Positions 6,227-6,707 of a DNA stretch of 6,707 nucleotides are shown piece after piece. Below the pieces are notes generated by a model. The model was not told where the DNA came from. It searched no databases and saw only the letters and a list, made by a program, of their open reading frames with translations. Numbering within the stretch: the stretch's first letter is position 1; the number at the start of each line of letters is the position of its first letter. The translations under genes and the position numbers were made by a program. The stretch covers positions 1 to 6,707 of the forward strand of contig JAFGTO010000366.1 in NCBI GenBank assembly GCA_016934095.1, read 5' to 3'. This DNA comes from Candidatus Glassiibacteriota bacterium (lineage in GTDB: Bacteria > Gemmatimonadota > Glassbacteria > GWA2-58-10).

Positions 6227-6553
6227 TTAACTGTCGCCGAAACACAGGGCCAGGCTCTCTTCGGTGATCTGGTAATGGCTCAGGGCTTTTTCCGCCTTGC
6301 CCTGCCGCACGGCCAGCACCTGGGGCGACTGATGGCCGACACCCAGGGCCTGGGCCAGCTCATCCGAGACCTTGCGCTGGTCCTGGACAACCACCAGGTA
6401 GGCTTCCAGGTCGCTCCGCCGGCCGAGGAAGGCATCCACCCGGGCCTTGGCCCGGGCCGAGATGGGGCAGGTCCTGCTGTGCTTGAGGATCAGTATGGGC
6501 TTGTCCCGGCTTGCTTGCAGGACCCCGGCGAGTTCCTCTATGGTCTTGTACAT
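6227..6553 (-). CDS. ytxJ: YtxJ-family monothiol bacilliredoxin-like protein
   Basis: This 108-residue cytoplasmic protein matches the YtxJ family (bacillithiol system redox-active protein) in length and pattern. It has a thioredoxin-like layout: strand, then KHSRTCPIS with a single active-site Cys29, a helix, then the SPQVL segment with the cis-Pro at Pro77, then SHYQITEE near the end. YtxJ proteins are thought to remove bacillithiol from protein mixed disulfides through one Cys. The only other Cys is Cys104, near the C-terminus. The start is the ATG at 6551-6553; a GGAAAGG SD lies ten bases upstream, inside the end of the preceding gene. Only four bases separate that gene's stop from this ATG, so the two are translationally close, and the toroid gene follows after 37 bases. 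A general thioredoxin-like function is the alternative if the host lacks bacillithiol. Confidence 0.88.
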   Translation of the reverse strand: MYKTIEELAGVLQASRDKPILILKHSRTCPISARAKARVDAFLGRRSDLEAYLVVVQDQRKVSDELAQALGVGHQSPQVLAVRQGKAEKALSHYQITEESLALCFGDS

Positions 6554-6557
6554 CCTT

Positions 6558-6707
6558 TCAGGGCCTTTCCATTCTGACAGTCAGGCGCAGCGTTTCGCCC
6601 GGCTCGAGGGCCAGGGCATAGCCCTGGACCAGGTTGTCGCCCAGCACGCGCACGGGCTGGGCTCCCGGCCGCTCCACCAGGTACAGGCCGAGAGGCTGCA
6701 CGGTGAA
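6558..6707 (-). CDS. C-terminal 49 residues of an unidentified gene (5' end outside window)
   Basis: The minus-strand frame entering at the right edge is open for 49 codons and ends at a TGA at 6558-6560. The peptide is strand-rich and ends with LALEPGETLRLTVRMERP; an L-x-PGE-x-L-x-L turn-and-strand of this sort commonly closes beta-sandwich or jelly-roll domains, for example in aldose-epimerase-like and other carbohydrate-active proteins. No motif allows a family call. Codon use and the tight four-base join to the YtxJ-like gene support it as a real upstream gene of the same transcript. It was found by reading the strand directly, because it has no start in the window. Confidence 0.75.
   Translation of the reverse strand, partial: FTVQPLGLYLVERPGAQPVRVLGDNLVQGYALALEPGETLRLTVRMERP

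Noticed and set aside
5341..6267. Long plus-strand open frame (308 codons) antisense to the toroid gene
   Set aside because: It mirrors the codons of the minus-strand gene, has low-complexity Gly/Val/Arg composition and no recognisable motif, and runs into the ytxJ gene.

Overview
The window is high-GC, densely coding bacterial DNA. Signal peptides, lipoprotein-type signals, Shine-Dalgarno (SD) starts and a YtxJ-type thiol protein suggest a heterotrophic, probably diderm bacterium. The style of the genes fits environmental FCB/PVC-like or related uncultured lineages, but nothing here fixes the phylum; this is a low-confidence inference.

Layout: Bases 1 to about 81 are the 3' end of a group II intron (domains V and VI are both foldable); its body and any reverse transcriptase gene lie to the left of the window. 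About 80 bases later a plus-strand pair begins: a secreted heparinase II/III-family polysaccharide lyase (164-2440), then, after 36 bases, a lipoprotein-type amidohydrolase of the N-acyl-D-amino-acid deacylase (D-aminoacylase) family (2477-4171). A 332-base non-coding interval (4172-4503) holds a strong plus-strand intrinsic terminator, a REP-like GC palindrome and a 12-base direct repeat. Facing the plus-strand pair is a minus-strand run, read from the right edge: the last 49 codons of an unidentified gene, a YtxJ-family bacilliredoxin-like protein, and a 561-residue exported or lipidated protein that looks like an alpha/alpha-toroid carbohydrate-active protein with no recognised family.

How the genes may work together: an exported uronic-acid-type polysaccharide lyase, an envelope-anchored amide hydrolase and an envelope alpha/alpha-toroid protein make a plausible small cluster for degrading an N-acylated acidic polysaccharide or its fragments. 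This is inferred from family and location; no transporter, regulator or sulfatase is visible. The most unusual protein signal is in the amidohydrolase: the family's HxH metal motif and Cys ligand are replaced (Leu85/Trp87 and Glu113), while the second pair of His ligands and the catalytic Asp are kept. I found no convincing wholly new multi-gene system, CRISPR array, tRNA or rRNA.
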